DNA of 64,000 nt from Batillaria attramentaria (taxonomy: Eukaryota; Mollusca; Gastropoda; Batillariidae). The DNA is taken from positions 286,001-350,000 of the forward strand of contig JACVVK020000209.1 in NCBI GenBank assembly GCA_018292915.2, given 5' to 3'. The notes under the pieces were generated by a model. It was not told the DNA's origin. It saw only the letters and a program-made list of their open reading frames with translations, and ran no database searches. This document shows positions 1 through 36,330 of this stretch, in pieces (position 1 is the stretch's first letter; the number at the start of each line of letters is the position of its first letter). A program made the translations under genes and the position numbers.

Positions 1-323
1 CTGAGAAAATGCCAATGTTAAGGTTTCACAAAAACTATCTCGTACGGCCTTGACCTTGACAGAAGGTCACTGACTACATGTATATCTGTAAAGTTCTTAT
101 CAATGTCTATCATCATGCAAAGTTTAAAACCTCTGGCATTTGTAGATTACGAGAAAATGCCAATGTAAAATTTTCAAACAGAGAGCTTTAGTGACCTTGA
201 CCTTGGGTCAAGGTCATTCAAAATGATATGTTTTGAAAGGTCTTGTGCTAGTCTATCAGCATGCCAAGTTTGGTGCCTCTACTGTTTGTAGATTCTGAGA
301 AAATGACAACGTTAAAGTTTTCT

Positions 324-372
<49 letters not shown>

Positions 373-432
373 GACAGACAGACGACGGAGGGTTAATACA
401 TAGACTCCCATTGTTACACAAGGGAGCCAAAA
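1..432 (+). mobile_element. Right end of a TIR element with TGACCTTGACCTTGGGTCA-type repeats
   Basis: The same family as 40827-42573: two internal repeat units with CCTTGACCTTG/GGTCAAGGTCA, then a CA and CAGA run. The shared right terminus is GACGACGGAGGGTTAATACA ... ACACAAGGGAGCCAA. Its left part lies outside the window. Confidence 0.7.
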
Positions 433-497
433 ATTATCAGGTAAAGCATTCATTTTTTTTAAAAGCTCCACCCTCCTTGCAAACCTTCCAGCCCCCC

Positions 498-528
<31 letters not shown>
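325..528 (+). repeat. (CA)n, (CAGA)n and poly-C cluster
   Basis: (CA)n at 325-368, CAGA to 382, then a C run at about 492-528. The first two form the end of the TIR element. Confidence 0.85.
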
Positions 529-530
<2 letters not shown>

Positions 531-1748
531 AAAAAAAGTCTCCGACTGACGAAAATCTGGTGACAAACAATCATACTTCTTATGGGGTAAACTTTTTTTT
601 TTTTTTTTTGCCTGTGCGACAGCAAATCGACATCATTGTGGAAATTGGACGCACAGTAAATCATTTTGTGAATAGCGCAGGACTGAAAAGAGTACAGTGC
701 ATGTTATCATGAACTATTCTCAAAACCCGGTTACACCAAAAATTTCAACACGACGCTCATTTACATAACAACATCAACAAAAAGTCTAGCAAACCTGAGC
801 CCGCGCTTCCATTGCCATCGTCCGAAGAGATGGAAGTATGGTGGGTGTGTCCTCTGTTTGGTTTGGCTGCCACTGGAGGGGGCTGCCGGCCTCCGGCCAA
901 CACCATATTTGGTGCGCTGACTGAATGGGGCACTGGAATAGCAGACAGAAAAAAAAGAACTTCAATACACACTGTTTAAAATACTGTGGCACACCTTTCA
1001 TTGTCTAGGTATCCAGAATACAGATACCCTAGACAGTGAGTGAGAACTGAGAGCTTATGCCTGTTTCCAATGATGGTGCTTTTGCTAAAAATAAATGAAT
1101 TTAAAAAAAGAAAGATAAATGGAGGAAGACAGTCACTGCCATTGTGAAAACAAACAGCAAATAAAAATGTAAACAATGCTAGGAATTCCATGGAAACTGA
1201 CCATAAGTACTTTGGGGGGGGGGGGGGGGGACTGTTTTTATTCCAACCATATATAAGCATTTTACACACGCACCCTTCCTTTTTATCCCTTTTTTTTTTA
1301 CACACACACACTCCCCCCCCCCCCTCCCGTCCACACACACACATTCTAAAACAGACTTTATCTTCTTTAATTAGCAGAAATGGTGGCATGAAACAGCATG
1401 TGCCTAATATGTGCAGTTTACCTGTCTATGGCAAGGTACAACGCCTAGATATATATATATATGAGTGTAGGTATTGCAATTTACAGCCGGTTTCCTAAGT
1501 ATTTCATGCAGTCACCCCTCTACCACAAGCACATACCATAACCTTCAAATTTGCTGGCACAATATTTACATTTGTACCTAGTATTATCCCAAACATCATA
1601 AACATACATTCACATACTACTACTACTACTACTACTAATATAGAAAAGCAACTTATAGAGCTACACACACACACACACACACACACTCTCTGACGCAGAT
1701 ATACGATTACATGTACCAACAAAGGTGCTGACATAATGACAGACTACT

Positions 1749-1960
1749 TAACTGTGAAAGGCTTGATGGAAGAGTTCGATTTCAACTTGGATTTGAATTG
1801 GGATACTGAAGAAAGAGCTAGAATTTTGCCTGGCAGTGAGTTCCAAATATTTGGGGCAAGAAAACTGAAAGACTGTTCGCCTACGATTTTCACATTGCGC
1901 TTGGGGACTTTTTAAGTCGGTTTTCATCGGTGGAACGAAACACATGCATGAAACAGAGTA
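1749..1960 (+). repeat. Dispersed repeat X, copy 1
   Basis: GCAGTGAGTTCCAAATATTT, GGGGCAAGAAAACTGAA and GGTGGAACGAAAC match 11330-11455. Probably an old transposon fragment; type unknown. Confidence 0.45.
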
Positions 1961-2029
1961 AAGACTGCAACCTTTTTTCAACTTCACTAAAAGTGCAAAG
2001 TGAAATAAATTTCACACACTCACCCTACC

Positions 2030-2108
2030 CCCCCCCTCCCCCCCCCCCCCCCCACACACACCCACCCCTCCCCCCCACCCCAAAAACAAACCAAAAAAAA
2101 AACAAACC

Positions 2109-2144
<36 letters not shown>

Positions 2145-2184
2145 AACCAAAACACACACACACACACACACACACACATAAACC

Positions 2185-2241
<57 letters not shown>
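2030..2241 (+). repeat. Poly-C and compound (CA)n array
   Basis: C-rich block, then three CA runs separated by CATAAACCAAAA, suggesting duplication of a CA-spacer unit. Confidence 0.9.
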
Positions 2242-2244
<3 letters not shown>

Positions 2245-2491
2245 GAAACTGCTTCTTGGTGCTACACAAGAAATCACTGCCATGCATATTTCAACTGAAT
2301 GAAAGTCTGAGAGACATGAACAACCAAGCTGTCACTATACGCAGGGAAGATGTCAAACCAATTCAACTAACAAAATATTCTCACTATTTGCACTAAGCCA
2401 CAGACATGCAGTGCAGGGACCAAAATTAACATTTCTCTTTGAGTGTCCATTAAAATTTTGGAATTTCATTGTTTTTTTGTTTTTGTTTTCT

Positions 2492-2492
<1 letters not shown>

Positions 2493-2560
<68 letters not shown>
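2493..2560 (+). repeat. (GT)n microsatellite
   Basis: About 34 uninterrupted GT units. Confidence 0.95.
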
Positions 2561-2561
<1 letters not shown>

Positions 2562-4469
2562 GTTCTGTGTTGTAAGCGTGCGTAAGTTCCAACAGAATAT
2601 TTTCGTGACACATAACCAAAGTTTCCACCACAACTGCAGACCCATTTTAATTTCAAAATTTAAATTGCGTGACGTTGCTGCAAACTTTCTACGTGCCACT
2701 GTAAGGACCTTCTTGGGTGCAAAATACAGTATCATTTCAGTGCATCTGGCACTGGCATCTACTAAATTTGTGCCTGCATATAGTACCAGTGAAACAGTGC
2801 ATCTTTGACAGTCATCTCAGTACACTGAAACTACAAAATCTACAGGCCTACCAAACTATACAGAAACCCAAACAGTATGTGGCAATTAACATGCACACAG
2901 CGTGCGTCGAGAAGCACAGGTGAGGCTGCAACCACAGCTGCTACAGTTAAAAAAAAAACATCTGTGGTGTACGTCCTACCCCTACCAAATTATAAACATA
3001 CACAAAAAATAAACTATGTGACTACATCACACCACCACACCATGAAATACAGTGATATGCACAGTCTCTGTACACAGATTTGAAAGAAATTGTTAGTTAC
3101 AAGTTGTGTAATTCTGTCAGAAAAAAAAAACAAAACAAAAGAAAAATCAAACTAAAAAAAAAAAAAAAAGAGCAGTGCACACAGCATGCAATGTGCAGCT
3201 TTCATGCGCTGCTCTCAGCGTTGCCTACCAAGAGTGACATAAAGGTAAGAGTAGCCAATGTCCTGCAGAATGGGGAACCTTTTGGAACAGGCCTAATGGA
3301 ATTTGCTTCATGGTGCTGGAATACATGAAACGTGAACCACCCTGGGACAGATGCTGTGTAACATGGTGTCAACCGACTGCACCATTGTTACAATCCTATA
3401 ACACAATGCCTTTTTCAGGATTTCTCAGGGCCACGACAACTGCATGGGGTGGTACTGCAGGTAAACACCTCAGTTCAGTTCACAAGATGGCATCTCTGCG
3501 CTTGAAAAAGACCATACACGCATCACACTTACTGTCAGAAGTCTCCCCAGCGCCATTTCAAGACAGTTCCAATGTTTGTCTGGTTCAAAAAAGCTCTGTC
3601 ATGCCCTTTTCTATGACAAGTTCCCAAGTAAAGCAGGGCAAGGCTCAAGAACAGAGAACCTTGGAACTCACCATGAGTTGCCCAGGCAACGGCGAAAACA
3701 TACCTCAAAGCCGGCGTAAACATTTACCCTGCTCTCCTCCCCCAGTCAGGTGAAGTGGAAAATAGGTATGTATTTATTTACAGCTCTGTGAGTATGCTAC
3801 CATCTCGTACCAAAAAATAAATGACTTCTTCATGGAAGAGTGTGACTCCTACACTACAGACTACTATTCTGCAGGAAAATTGTTGGCAGGCATGACGAAC
3901 AAATTTTCTGAAATGAAAATATCTTGATCTTGATGGGTTACTGACAAAAGACACCACAACTGAATACAACTTTGTCTGATGTTTCAATGGAAAAGTATAT
4001 TGCTTTTTGCCGGCACTTCGTTCAGTGCAGTTATGAAATCATTACTGTGCATTTTTCCTGTCCTCAGCGGGAATATACATGCCGACAAGCAAAATTATTG
4101 TGCTCACTCGTCAAAGACAAAAAAACAGGTGAACTGTGTTGTCCATTGTAGCAGTCACTTCCACTGACTTCCTGCCCATTTGAAACTTGCACTAAATTCC
4201 CGTACTGCCCCGGTACTCAAGAGCAAGGTGTGCATGCATGCACAGACTTTTGATGACGACTACTGGTGCCCTTACCTTCCCTAGGGTTTTTGTGCAGAAA
4301 CTGGTAGTTAGGGTCAATTATCAACCACTGCTTTAAGTAAACACATGAATACTCGAAATAGTGGCAAATTGATACTCGACATAGTGGCAAATTGATACTC
4401 AACACAGTGGCAAATAATTTTTCTTGTCCTCAGTGGAGTACATGCCAACAAGCAAAATTGTGAAAAAAA
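2561..4469. other. Non-genic stretch downstream of the STAP-like gene
   Basis: No domain or splice-supported exon seen. A 147-codon ORF at 3310-3753 has no recognisable features. Confidence 0.6.
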
Positions 4470-4620
4470 AAAAGGAAAAAAAAAAGGAGAGGTATTGGGT
4501 GGCGCTGCACCGTGGCAACGCGCTTCCCCCAGGGGAAGCAGCCCGGATTTCCCGAAAGGGGCAATAAAGTAGTAAAAAATATATATATATATTGTTCTAT
4601 ACTGATAGCAATTCATGGGT
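4470..4620 (+). repeat. Dispersed repeat with GGAAGCAGCCCGGATTT core and AT tail
   Basis: GGTGGCGCTGCACCGTGGCA, CAGGGGAAGCAGCCCGGATT and (AT)n. A related GGGAAGCAGCCTGAATT string occurs near 14808. Likely an old SINE; partial evidence only. Confidence 0.35.
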
Positions 4621-4937
4621 TGGGTTTTTTTTTATCATATGTCACTCTTGGCGGAACAAAATACTAAAACAAAAGTTGAATGTTAGTAAAAGTTTACACA
4701 TGCAACCTAGTGGAGAAAATGTCCTGTACCATCCGAATCCATGAATGCACAAGGCAAAGACTGTGCGCGCTTGCTCCAACGGGAGTGTATGTTATCTGAG
4801 TCTGTTAGAAACAAGTACCGGTTACGAGTGTCAAAATATTGGTAGTGTTTGCTTTGATTACTCATCAGGGACAGGTTACGGACAAGATGAGTGTTACAGG
4901 TTGAGCAGTTTACCCATCCATTTTGTTACTTTTAACC

Positions 4938-5300
4938 ATTATCATCATTAAGTTTACCAGTATGAAAATATTGGTAGTTCTTAGTTATCTGGGGCAGAAT
5001 AACCACGTGTTAATGTTACACGTTACACAGTGAAGCCAGGACTTGCCATTAACATTATCATCATTAAGTTTACCAGTATGAAAATATTGGTAGTTCTTAG
5101 TTATCTGGGGCAGAATAACCACGCGTTAATGTTACACGTTACACAGTGAAGCCAGGACTGCCATTAACATTATCATCATTAAGTTTACCAGTATGAAAAT
5201 ATTGGTAGTTCTTAGTTATCTGGGGCAGAATAACCACGCGTTAATGTTACACGTTACACAGTGAAGCCAGGACTGCCATTAACATTATCATCATTAGTTC
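4938..5300 (+). repeat. Tandem repeat, about 115-bp unit, 3 copies plus a partial
   Basis: Anchor ATCATCATTA at 4941, 5057, 5172 and 5287 (spacing 116, 115, 115). Units are nearly identical, indicating recent expansion. Confidence 0.9.
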
Positions 5301-5699
5301 CATTGTTATTACTATCATTTCACATGTTTAACTTTTTACTACTGTTTTGCTAACATTAGGTGCATTGACTTCAAGTGCAAATTTTTTATGTTAAAGACTG
5401 GATAGAAATCTGCGAGTGGATAGAAATCTGAGAAACACTCTATGACCATCAACAGCAGATCACTGTTTAGTTTCTCAGGTACCATGGAAGGCAGATGAAC
5501 ATTAGTATTACATGTATCTGTATATATACCATCACAAACAAGCAAAATTAATTTACCCATCGCATCTGGGGAATCTGGAATAAAAAATCTGTCACCTCAG
5601 ACATCAAGAAAAACCAACAGCAGGGCAGGCAATTAAGATAGCGGTTTACAGCCCGCAGGTGGCAGGAACAGTTTGCCAGTGAAACCGTTATTTGATACT

Positions 5700-6360
5700 A
5701 GCTGATGTACCCGGCTTTGCCCAGGTCGATGATGTGGTATGTGTAGTACCCTGTCTGGTAAAACGTGGTGGAAAAAGACGTTTAAGTCCGATTTTCTGAA
5801 ATTTTTTCGCGTCATATTGTTTCCGAGGTTCCCCCTGAATACACCCACCAATTTTGATTGGGTGGGTGGGTGTTTGGGAGTTTAACGTCCTTTTCCACCA
5901 CATAGGGTGATATCAAAGACGGGGCAACGATGAAAAAGCCAGCACAAATATTTGGCCCCAGCCGGGATTGAACTCACGACCCGAGCATTAGAACCAATTT
6001 TGATTGTGATGTGAGAACTCTAAACTGTGTTTTCTGGTCTCGCTGTTCGGCGACACATGGTGAAAAAGGACATTAAACACTGATTTTTTCGAGATTTTTA
6101 CCTGACATAATGTTTCTGGGGTGCCCCTGAATACACCCACAAATTTTGACTGTGATGTGAGAACTCTAAACTTTGGTCTCCCCGTTTGGCATTTCATGGT
6201 GGAAAAGTTTGTTTAAGCTCAAATTTTCCAAGAAAATTCTGGCCAAAATATTTTCAGGGTTCCTCTGAGTACAGCCACCAATTTTGATAATGATTTGAGA
6301 ACTCTAAATTAGGTTTTATTGCTCACAAAAACACAGACACTTTTCATTTATATATAGAGA
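5700..6360 (+). mobile_element. Old interspersed repeat (starts TAGCTGATGTACCCGGCTTTG, ends TATATATAGAGA)
   Basis: Internally repetitive: three diverged units of TACACCCACCAATTTTGA ... GAACTCTAAA. The 5' CCCGGCTTTGCCC and 3' TTATATATAGAGA ends resemble a widespread invertebrate non-LTR-derived repeat. Interrupted by a SINE at 5861-5992. Confidence 0.5.
5861..5992 (-). mobile_element. tRNA-derived SINE (family A), 5'-truncated, nested
   Basis: Body GGGTGTTTGGGAGTTTAACG through CCGGGATTGAACTCACGACC (box B complement). Flanked by a 14-bp target-site duplication ACCAATTTTGATTG at 5847-5860 and 5993-6006. Confidence 0.85.
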
Positions 6361-6660
6361 TGCGGCAGGCTCTTGTGTACTACAAGCACCTACCGCATAT
6401 CAAACCACACCCTAACTGACTGTTCCTGCCCACCAGCAGGCTTTAAGGTTTGCGGGTGAAGGGACACACAAACACACACAAGAGAAGGAGAAAAAAAAAA
6501 ACTGAGCAGAAATAAAACCCTACAACTCAATCCATAAACCATCAGTGCCTGTAACCCCATGAAAAAAGAAAATTAAACAACAGATACAGTGATACGAACG
6601 AAAGAAACCATGTACTGCAGGAGAAAAGTTGCATGATGTGAAAAAAAAAAAAATTGTGCA

Positions 6661-30380
<23,720 letters not shown>

Positions 30381-30430
30381 GATGCTCGCGGTTCGGGGCA
30401 CAGAGCTATATAAACAGTTGTCCCAGGCCT

Positions 30431-30668
30431 AACGCTGTCTACCGTTCACGTGGAAAGGCACATGAAGGCCTGTTGCCCTCCCGTACAAGAACGCACTCAG
30501 TTCCAGTCTTGAGTAGTCTCCGGGCGTCGTAAATTCTCTGGCTCTGATCCTTTTCCAGTCCTTGTTCCAGTCCAAGTTCAAGTTTGTCAACCTTGTGCCA
30601 GTCCTGGTTGAGACTTTCCAGTGCTTGTGATCAGAAAACCATCCGCGCACGCCGCACTTCGGCAACTG
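30431..30668 (-). other. Possible exon-like ORF just upstream of the STAP-like start
   Basis: A good acceptor (ttttattttccag) is followed by 78 open codons (begins LPKCGVRGWFSDHKHW) ending in TAG. A second frame is also open with coiled-coil character (LESLNQDWHKVDKLEL). Could be a 5' UTR exon, the last exon of another gene, or chance. Confidence 0.25.
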
Positions 30669-30917
30669 GAAAATAAAATCATTTTACCATCACCATCAAT
30701 ACATAATCGATCTAATTATCAAGGTGTAGTGATGGAAAGTGCTTGTTGTGATCAGGAAGTCTCTTGATAACAGTTGCCCGGGGTTATCGTCTCAGTTGTG
30801 TCAGCATGGGTTATCAGTCATGACCACTCCAAAGTGTAGGCTTACGGAATTAAATGAACTACACGTTAAAAAGTGCATCTCCAGTGAAAAAGAAAGTGAA
30901 AAAAAAGTTCCGAAACA

Positions 30918-31075
30918 TGAATAGCTGAGCTGATTGCCCTTTGCACGTCGTTACTGTACTGTGTTGTGTCCGGTGTGTCGTCAGTGAGAGACTGCACGTG
31001 ATTCACGTGAGCACGCGTCTTGGAGGATTTAGTTCACGGCGATTCGCGCCGGCCAAGCAATGAATCAGCATCAGC
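30918..31075 (+). mobile_element. SINE family B, 3' part with (CAT)n tail
   Basis: AATAGCTGAGCTGATTGCCC, GATTCACGTGAGCACGCG and GATTTAGTTCACGGCGATTC match. The following CAT array (31061-31121) is its expanded tail. Confidence 0.65.
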
Positions 31076-31080
31076 ATCAG

Positions 31081-31121
<41 letters not shown>

Positions 31122-31122
<1 letters not shown>

Positions 31123-31290
31123 GACGGGAGCCGGGATAGCCGAGCGTTGGACTTTCAATGCCCGGGTCGTGAGTTTCAATCCCGGCTAGGGCCAGGTATT
31201 TGTCAGTGCTGGCTTTTTCTCGTTGCTCCGTCTTAGATATCACACATATGTGGTGGAAAACTGAGGACATGAAACACCCAAACACCCACC
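31122..31290 (+). mobile_element. SINE family A, near full length
   Basis: tRNA-like head GCCGGGATAGCCGAGCGTTGG (box A) and TGAGTTTCAATCCCGGC (box B), then CTTTTTCTCGTTGCTCCGTC and TGTGGTGGAAAA. Preceded by a (CAT)n tract. Confidence 0.8.
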
Positions 31291-31606
31291 AGACACCCTT
31301 ATTGTTATTATCTCACAATACACGAGCTATACTCCGTACAGTCAGGTCAACTGTGGTTGTGGGTAAGACGACTAGATCCCGCATGTCCGTTTCTCTAATC
31401 TAGGATGTTATCGCGAAGTGGACGATACAGGCCTAATCTCCATTTTCACTTCTCTATTGACAATCTGATAACAGTTCTTGCTGTCATCATTGCTTCCGTC
31501 ACTGTTCTCATACTGGTCATCAGAGATATGTACAGACTGACAGAGTTCTACATTCAACTGAAGAAAATGCCCAAGCGCATATGAGTTATTGCCCGCGAAC
31601 AGTTAG

Positions 31607-31613
31607 TGTGTGC

Positions 31614-31680
<67 letters not shown>
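31607..31680 (+). repeat. (GT)n microsatellite
   Basis: GCGTGCG, then about 30 GT units; intergenic. Confidence 0.95.
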
Positions 31681-31683
<3 letters not shown>

Positions 31684-31984
31684 GTTACCGCTGTTGTTGT
31701 TTTGTTGTTGTTTTGTCTTGTTGTTGGAAGCGGGGGGGGGGAGGGGGGGGGTTAAGACTTATAATATCAACAGAAGTTTGCCAATAGCTTTACCGTTGAC
31801 AAATAAAGGTTAATTGACATTGTCAAATCCATGGTGACAGAGGCCGGGAAGTAACAGGACAGATGGACAGGATAAAATAGTATTGAAGGGCGCTGTGTTT
31901 GACGCCTTAGCGTTCTATGAAGTGCAAAATCCCGAATTTCAAAATGTGACACTCCTCCCCACCCCTAACAAACAACAACAACAG

Positions 31985-32050
31985 CAACAAACCAAACAAA
32001 CAAACAAACAAACAAACAAACAAACAAACAAACAAACAAACAAACAAAAA
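31985..32050 (+). repeat. (CAAA)n microsatellite
   Basis: About 14 CAAA units directly before the TIR-element fragment. Confidence 0.95.
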
Positions 32051-32240
32051 CAGGTTCTGAGTCAAGTTCATTCAAAGTGATGTTTTGAAAGGTATTATGG
32101 CTGTCTATCAGCACGCCACGTTTGGTGCCTCCGGCTGTTTGTAGATTCTGAGAAAATGTCATTGTCAAAGTTTACTGCGGGGGCAGACACGGACACAGAC
32201 ACAGACACACCGAAAGCCGAAGGCCGCGGGGTACAACTTT
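32050..32240 (+). mobile_element. Fragment of the same tandem-unit TIR element
   Basis: Contains the unit core (TTTGGTGCCTCCGGCTGTTTG, then TTCTGAGAAAATG) and the start of the terminal CAGACA tract. The TIR is missing, so it is a truncated copy. Confidence 0.6.
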
Positions 32241-33407
32241 CTTCTCTCTCAAACTACACTTGCAGCCCTATCCCTGAAAACCAACCTACATAAGTAGTAT
32301 AATCGTTCGGCCCTTTTTGTGCCCCCGTTACGCGACAAGACGTCAAGTGCAGGGCCGTACATGAAAAGACAAGGTCCTGAAGTGGAGTACGTTGTGTGGA
32401 CCGGGTAGTACTGAATTTCAGGATCTACCGCATGGGCGCCGGAAGATGATGGGGGGAGGAGGGGGGGGGGGGGGGGGCAGAATCTCAGAGGGGGGGAGGG
32501 GGGGAACGGAAAAGGTCGGCTCAAAACTAAAGTATAGCCGAATGGCCGCGAAAGTGATTATGAGCAGATATAGACGGACAGGAAATGATGGCTTGAGGCG
32601 CTTTTTCTTACAAACGCAAATCGAGGTGGTGGTGGTTGTTGTTTTTGAAAAGTTGCCGTTTGTGTGTTGTTGCTGTTGTATTTCATGCAACGGCTAAACT
32701 GAGTTGTCTGTTGGGTGGGATGAGGGAGAGAGCAAAAAGAGGGGTAGGGGAAGGGGGGGGGCAAGACCATGGCTTTGCCCCCCCTCTTGCCATAATCACC
32801 TGATTTTCCGGGAGGGGGGGTGAGCGGGGGGGGGGGGGGGGGGCAAAAAGGTACTCTTGCCCCCCCCCCCCCTGCTCGGGTACGGGGGGGGGGAGCTGCC
32901 CCCCCACCCCCGGCTCCGGCGCCCCTGTACCGGATAAATGTGGTAGTATTAAATTTCAGGATCTTTCCGGATAAGTGACAGTTCACTTTTCTCTCCTTCT
33001 GAGTTAAAAAAAAAAAAACAACCAAAAAATAAACAATGTATAGGAACCGACAATAACCACCATAGCCAACACATCATTGTTATCATGTCGTCTTTGTCGA
33101 CGCATTTATTATCACCATCTTCATCAACAACAACAAACACTGACATCACCACCATCATCAGTAATGACGACAGCTGTGGTGTCTTCACTATTGTACACGT
33201 GCCTTCAGCATTAGCTGACTTGAATGACACACAGTTTTCTATTTGTTCAAAATGAATAAAAACGGTTTAAGCCAATGACACACAGTTCCCGCATGCTATT
33301 TTTAAATATTACGAAAAGTTATCGAGGAAATCCAGGGCATGACTAGATACCCTTGATAACGAAACGCGGAACTGACATGAGGATTTCTGTATGAGTGCGC
33401 GCGCGCG

Positions 33408-33410
<3 letters not shown>

Positions 33411-33473
<63 letters not shown>

Positions 33474-33478
33474 ACACA

Positions 33479-33525
<47 letters not shown>
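33411..33525 (+). repeat. (CA)n then (GA)n
   Basis: Compound dinucleotide array, 33411-33482 CA and 33483-33525 GA. Confidence 0.95.
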
Positions 33526-33526
<1 letters not shown>

Positions 33527-33789
33527 CCTAAGCTTGCCAAGAAAAACGTAAACAACAACCAAAAAATAATGTATTTCATCAATACACTATCTACAGTATT
33601 CGGTTACGCGTCTTTTAACAAATGCCCCATGTCTGAGTACATATGATTTCCACCAGACAAGAACTAACTAAAATATCAGAACGAACGTCGTTTAAAAAAA
33701 CCCACTGAGGTGTTCTATAGTATAGCAGCCCCCCAGCCTTCCCTGAGTTAATGTACGGTGACGGACGGCAGGCTTCAGAGCGTGCGCGT

Positions 33790-33970
33790 GGGTGGGTGGG
33801 TGTTTGGGAGTTTAACGTCCTTTTCCACCACATTAGGGTGATATCAAAGACGGGGCAACGAGAAAAAAGGCCAGCACAAATATTTGGCCCCAGCCGGCGG
33901 GATTCGAACTCACGACACGAGCATTGAGAGTCCAACGCTCTAACATTCGGCCACCCCGGCTCCCCCAGAA
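33790..33970 (-). mobile_element. SINE family A, full length
   Basis: Complete head to tail in minus orientation, bounded by the 9-bp duplication CGTGCGCGT (33781-33789 and 33971-33979). Confidence 0.85.
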
Positions 33971-34059
33971 CGTGCGCGTAAGGAAGATTCAGTGCAACTT
34001 TTCCTCACTAGGTATTTTCGGTATTATTTGACCCAGGCTGTCCTTGTTCATAAATCAAA

Positions 34060-34393
34060 CATTAAGAAGCAGCAGCAAAGCCATAACAACAAAATTAACA
34101 GCAGCATTAGCAGCAGCAACAGCAGCAGCAGCACCACCATCGCTGCCTTCATTCACCCACGGCAATAACAGTGACGACAACAACAGTATTAAAAACAATG
34201 AAACAAACAACAACAAATGCAAGAAAATAAGTAATGGAATCATCTTTTCTTTTACAGAACGATTAGGACGACAAAAGGTCGATGACTGGATGGGTACAAA
34301 ACAGATAAAGAGGCGTGTGAAGGAGGGGGTAGATGGACATACAGAGACAACAGGCACACCCACGTACATAAGGGAGGAGACACCGCACACAAT

Positions 34394-34468
<75 letters not shown>

Positions 34469-34640
34469 CCTCCCCTCCTCCCCTCCCCCCCCCCAAAAAA
34501 AAAAAACAAAAAACCCAACAAAAACCAAAACAACCAAACAAACTAACAACAACAAAAAAACCCACAAAAACAACAACAAACAAACCAAAACAAAAACAAA
34601 CAAAAAATCCACTTAAACAAACAAACAAACAATGTAAAAT
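34060..34640 (+). repeat. Low-complexity block: (CAG)n, (CA)n, poly-A/CAAA
   Basis: Gives long ORFs on both strands that are compositional only. No gene seen. Confidence 0.85.
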
Positions 34641-35527
34641 AAACAATGGAAAATAAATAAAACCATCATTGCATAAAAAAACAGTAACTGCGTACACCTT
34701 TCCACGCAAAGTTTGTTTACTTTTTTAACACATGTGTGCTACACCGTTCTACAGCGGTATACAAATATGCATAACATGTTCATTCCTGTCACTGTATTTA
34801 TTTACCTGTCCCGAGACTGATGGGGAAGAAATGCAGGCAGAAAGTATCCGTTGTTCAAAGGAATCCGCTCTTCCAGCACTAACTCTGACCTGTCTCCAGT
34901 TCAGCTCACCTGTGCAAACGCCCAGGTGTGACCAGCTGAGGTTTCAACGCCTTCTCTGCCGGTGAGGAACAGGCAGACGACTGTACGGCACACGCACACA
35001 TACTCATACATGAACAGCTCTTCTCCCATTGGACCTGCCTGTTCTGTGACATGGGACTTACCGGCAATCAAATTTCGACGGTAGCGTTTAGTCGGCGACG
35101 GTCGCTGTAGCACGCGAGATTTAACTCCCCAGCACGTTACACCGTGGCATATCCAGCTTTGGGCTGTATTTACTCGGGGCGCTGTATGCGTATGTGCAAA
35201 GTGCCCCGCGGCAATGCAGGTTAAAGGCCAGTGCCGGGAAATGCTGCCCGGCCTGGAGTCCGGCATTCGTGCCAGTGAGTTTATCTAGCATGAAACACCC
35301 TCTAGCATACAAAGCTATGAAGATGCGCATCACGAGACGTCAAGGGCAACGTGAAAAAAAAATAAAAAAATTAACCTCCCCCAAACCCACGCATTTACAA
35401 CTCAGTAATGAGCAAAGATGATGCCTCTTTGTGCTCATTGTGCCCCCATGCCCGCTTAATATAAAGGCGAACAGGTGAGTAGCATCCAAAACTAACATTT
35501 CAATCTTGCACATAAATATGGTGTCGC

Positions 35528-35532
<5 letters not shown>

Positions 35533-35592
<60 letters not shown>
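35533..35592 (+). repeat. (GT)n microsatellite
   Basis: About 29 GT units, intergenic. Confidence 0.95.
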
Positions 35593-35594
<2 letters not shown>

Positions 35595-35988
35595 AAACAA
35601 TGGTTTGGTGCATGCTCTAGGGGGATAATTTTGATCGATAATTGGGCATTTTTGCTGAGATATTAATTTTCATCTTTGCCAAGCTGTCTCTGAAGTGCAC
35701 GAGCAAGTTTTTTTTTTTTTTCTGCTTTCATAGTGTAATCAGATTTCTTAGATTTCGACAAGTTTAATAGCTATGATCATTTTACAACACTACACAGAAT
35801 TCTAAGATGCTCCTTGGCTTCTTTTTTTTAAAAATGAAAGCATATAGATCAGTGTCTCTAGTTTAGTGATACATGTCACTCGTGCTACTGATTTTAAGTC
35901 TGCCTTGATACCAAACAAACAAGATAACAAACTGTGATTCATGAGAAACAGTCACTTTGTTTTGAGCTAAAACGTACGTATCCTTAAA

Positions 35989-36029
<41 letters not shown>

Positions 36030-36330
36030 CGACGAACTGTATAAATCAACGGGCAGACGAAGTTGCCGAGAGGTTCCTTCATCAAGTTTGGTCCTGTCGT
36101 GTCCCTGAGGCTCGCCGTGTCCTCGTGAGACACGCTGCGTTGGTGGAGCAATCGACCACAGTCAGTCCGCGGGCAACCAGGAAGTTAAAACCCAGAAGTG
36201 GGACTGAATGCGCCGCTGGACTAACAGAGGTGTGTAGTCAAGTAGAGGTACATTGTACATTGTACTAGCAGGGTAGATAGTTTGTGTGGCGGGTAACGTG
36301 TCATCGACACGTGACGGTTGGTTGGTTGGG

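Noticed and set aside
2012..2808. Cys-Val and His-Thr repeat ORFs (also at 6708-7187, 22410-22804, 28082-28911, 60603-60967, 62079-62519, 63088-63432 and others)
   Set aside because: They are (CA/GT)n microsatellites read in frame; only flanking real exons such as 62300-62530 were kept.
3310..3753. 147-codon plus-strand ORF
   Set aside because: Starts at ATG but has no recognisable domain, compositional bias or splice support; probably chance.
34044..34616. 190-codon ORF on each strand
   Set aside because: Built from (CAG)n, (CA)n and CAAA low-complexity DNA.
35214..35274. Short ATG exon-like ORF (MQVKGQCREM) with donor GTGAGT
   Set aside because: Only 20 codons, no partner exon or homology seen.
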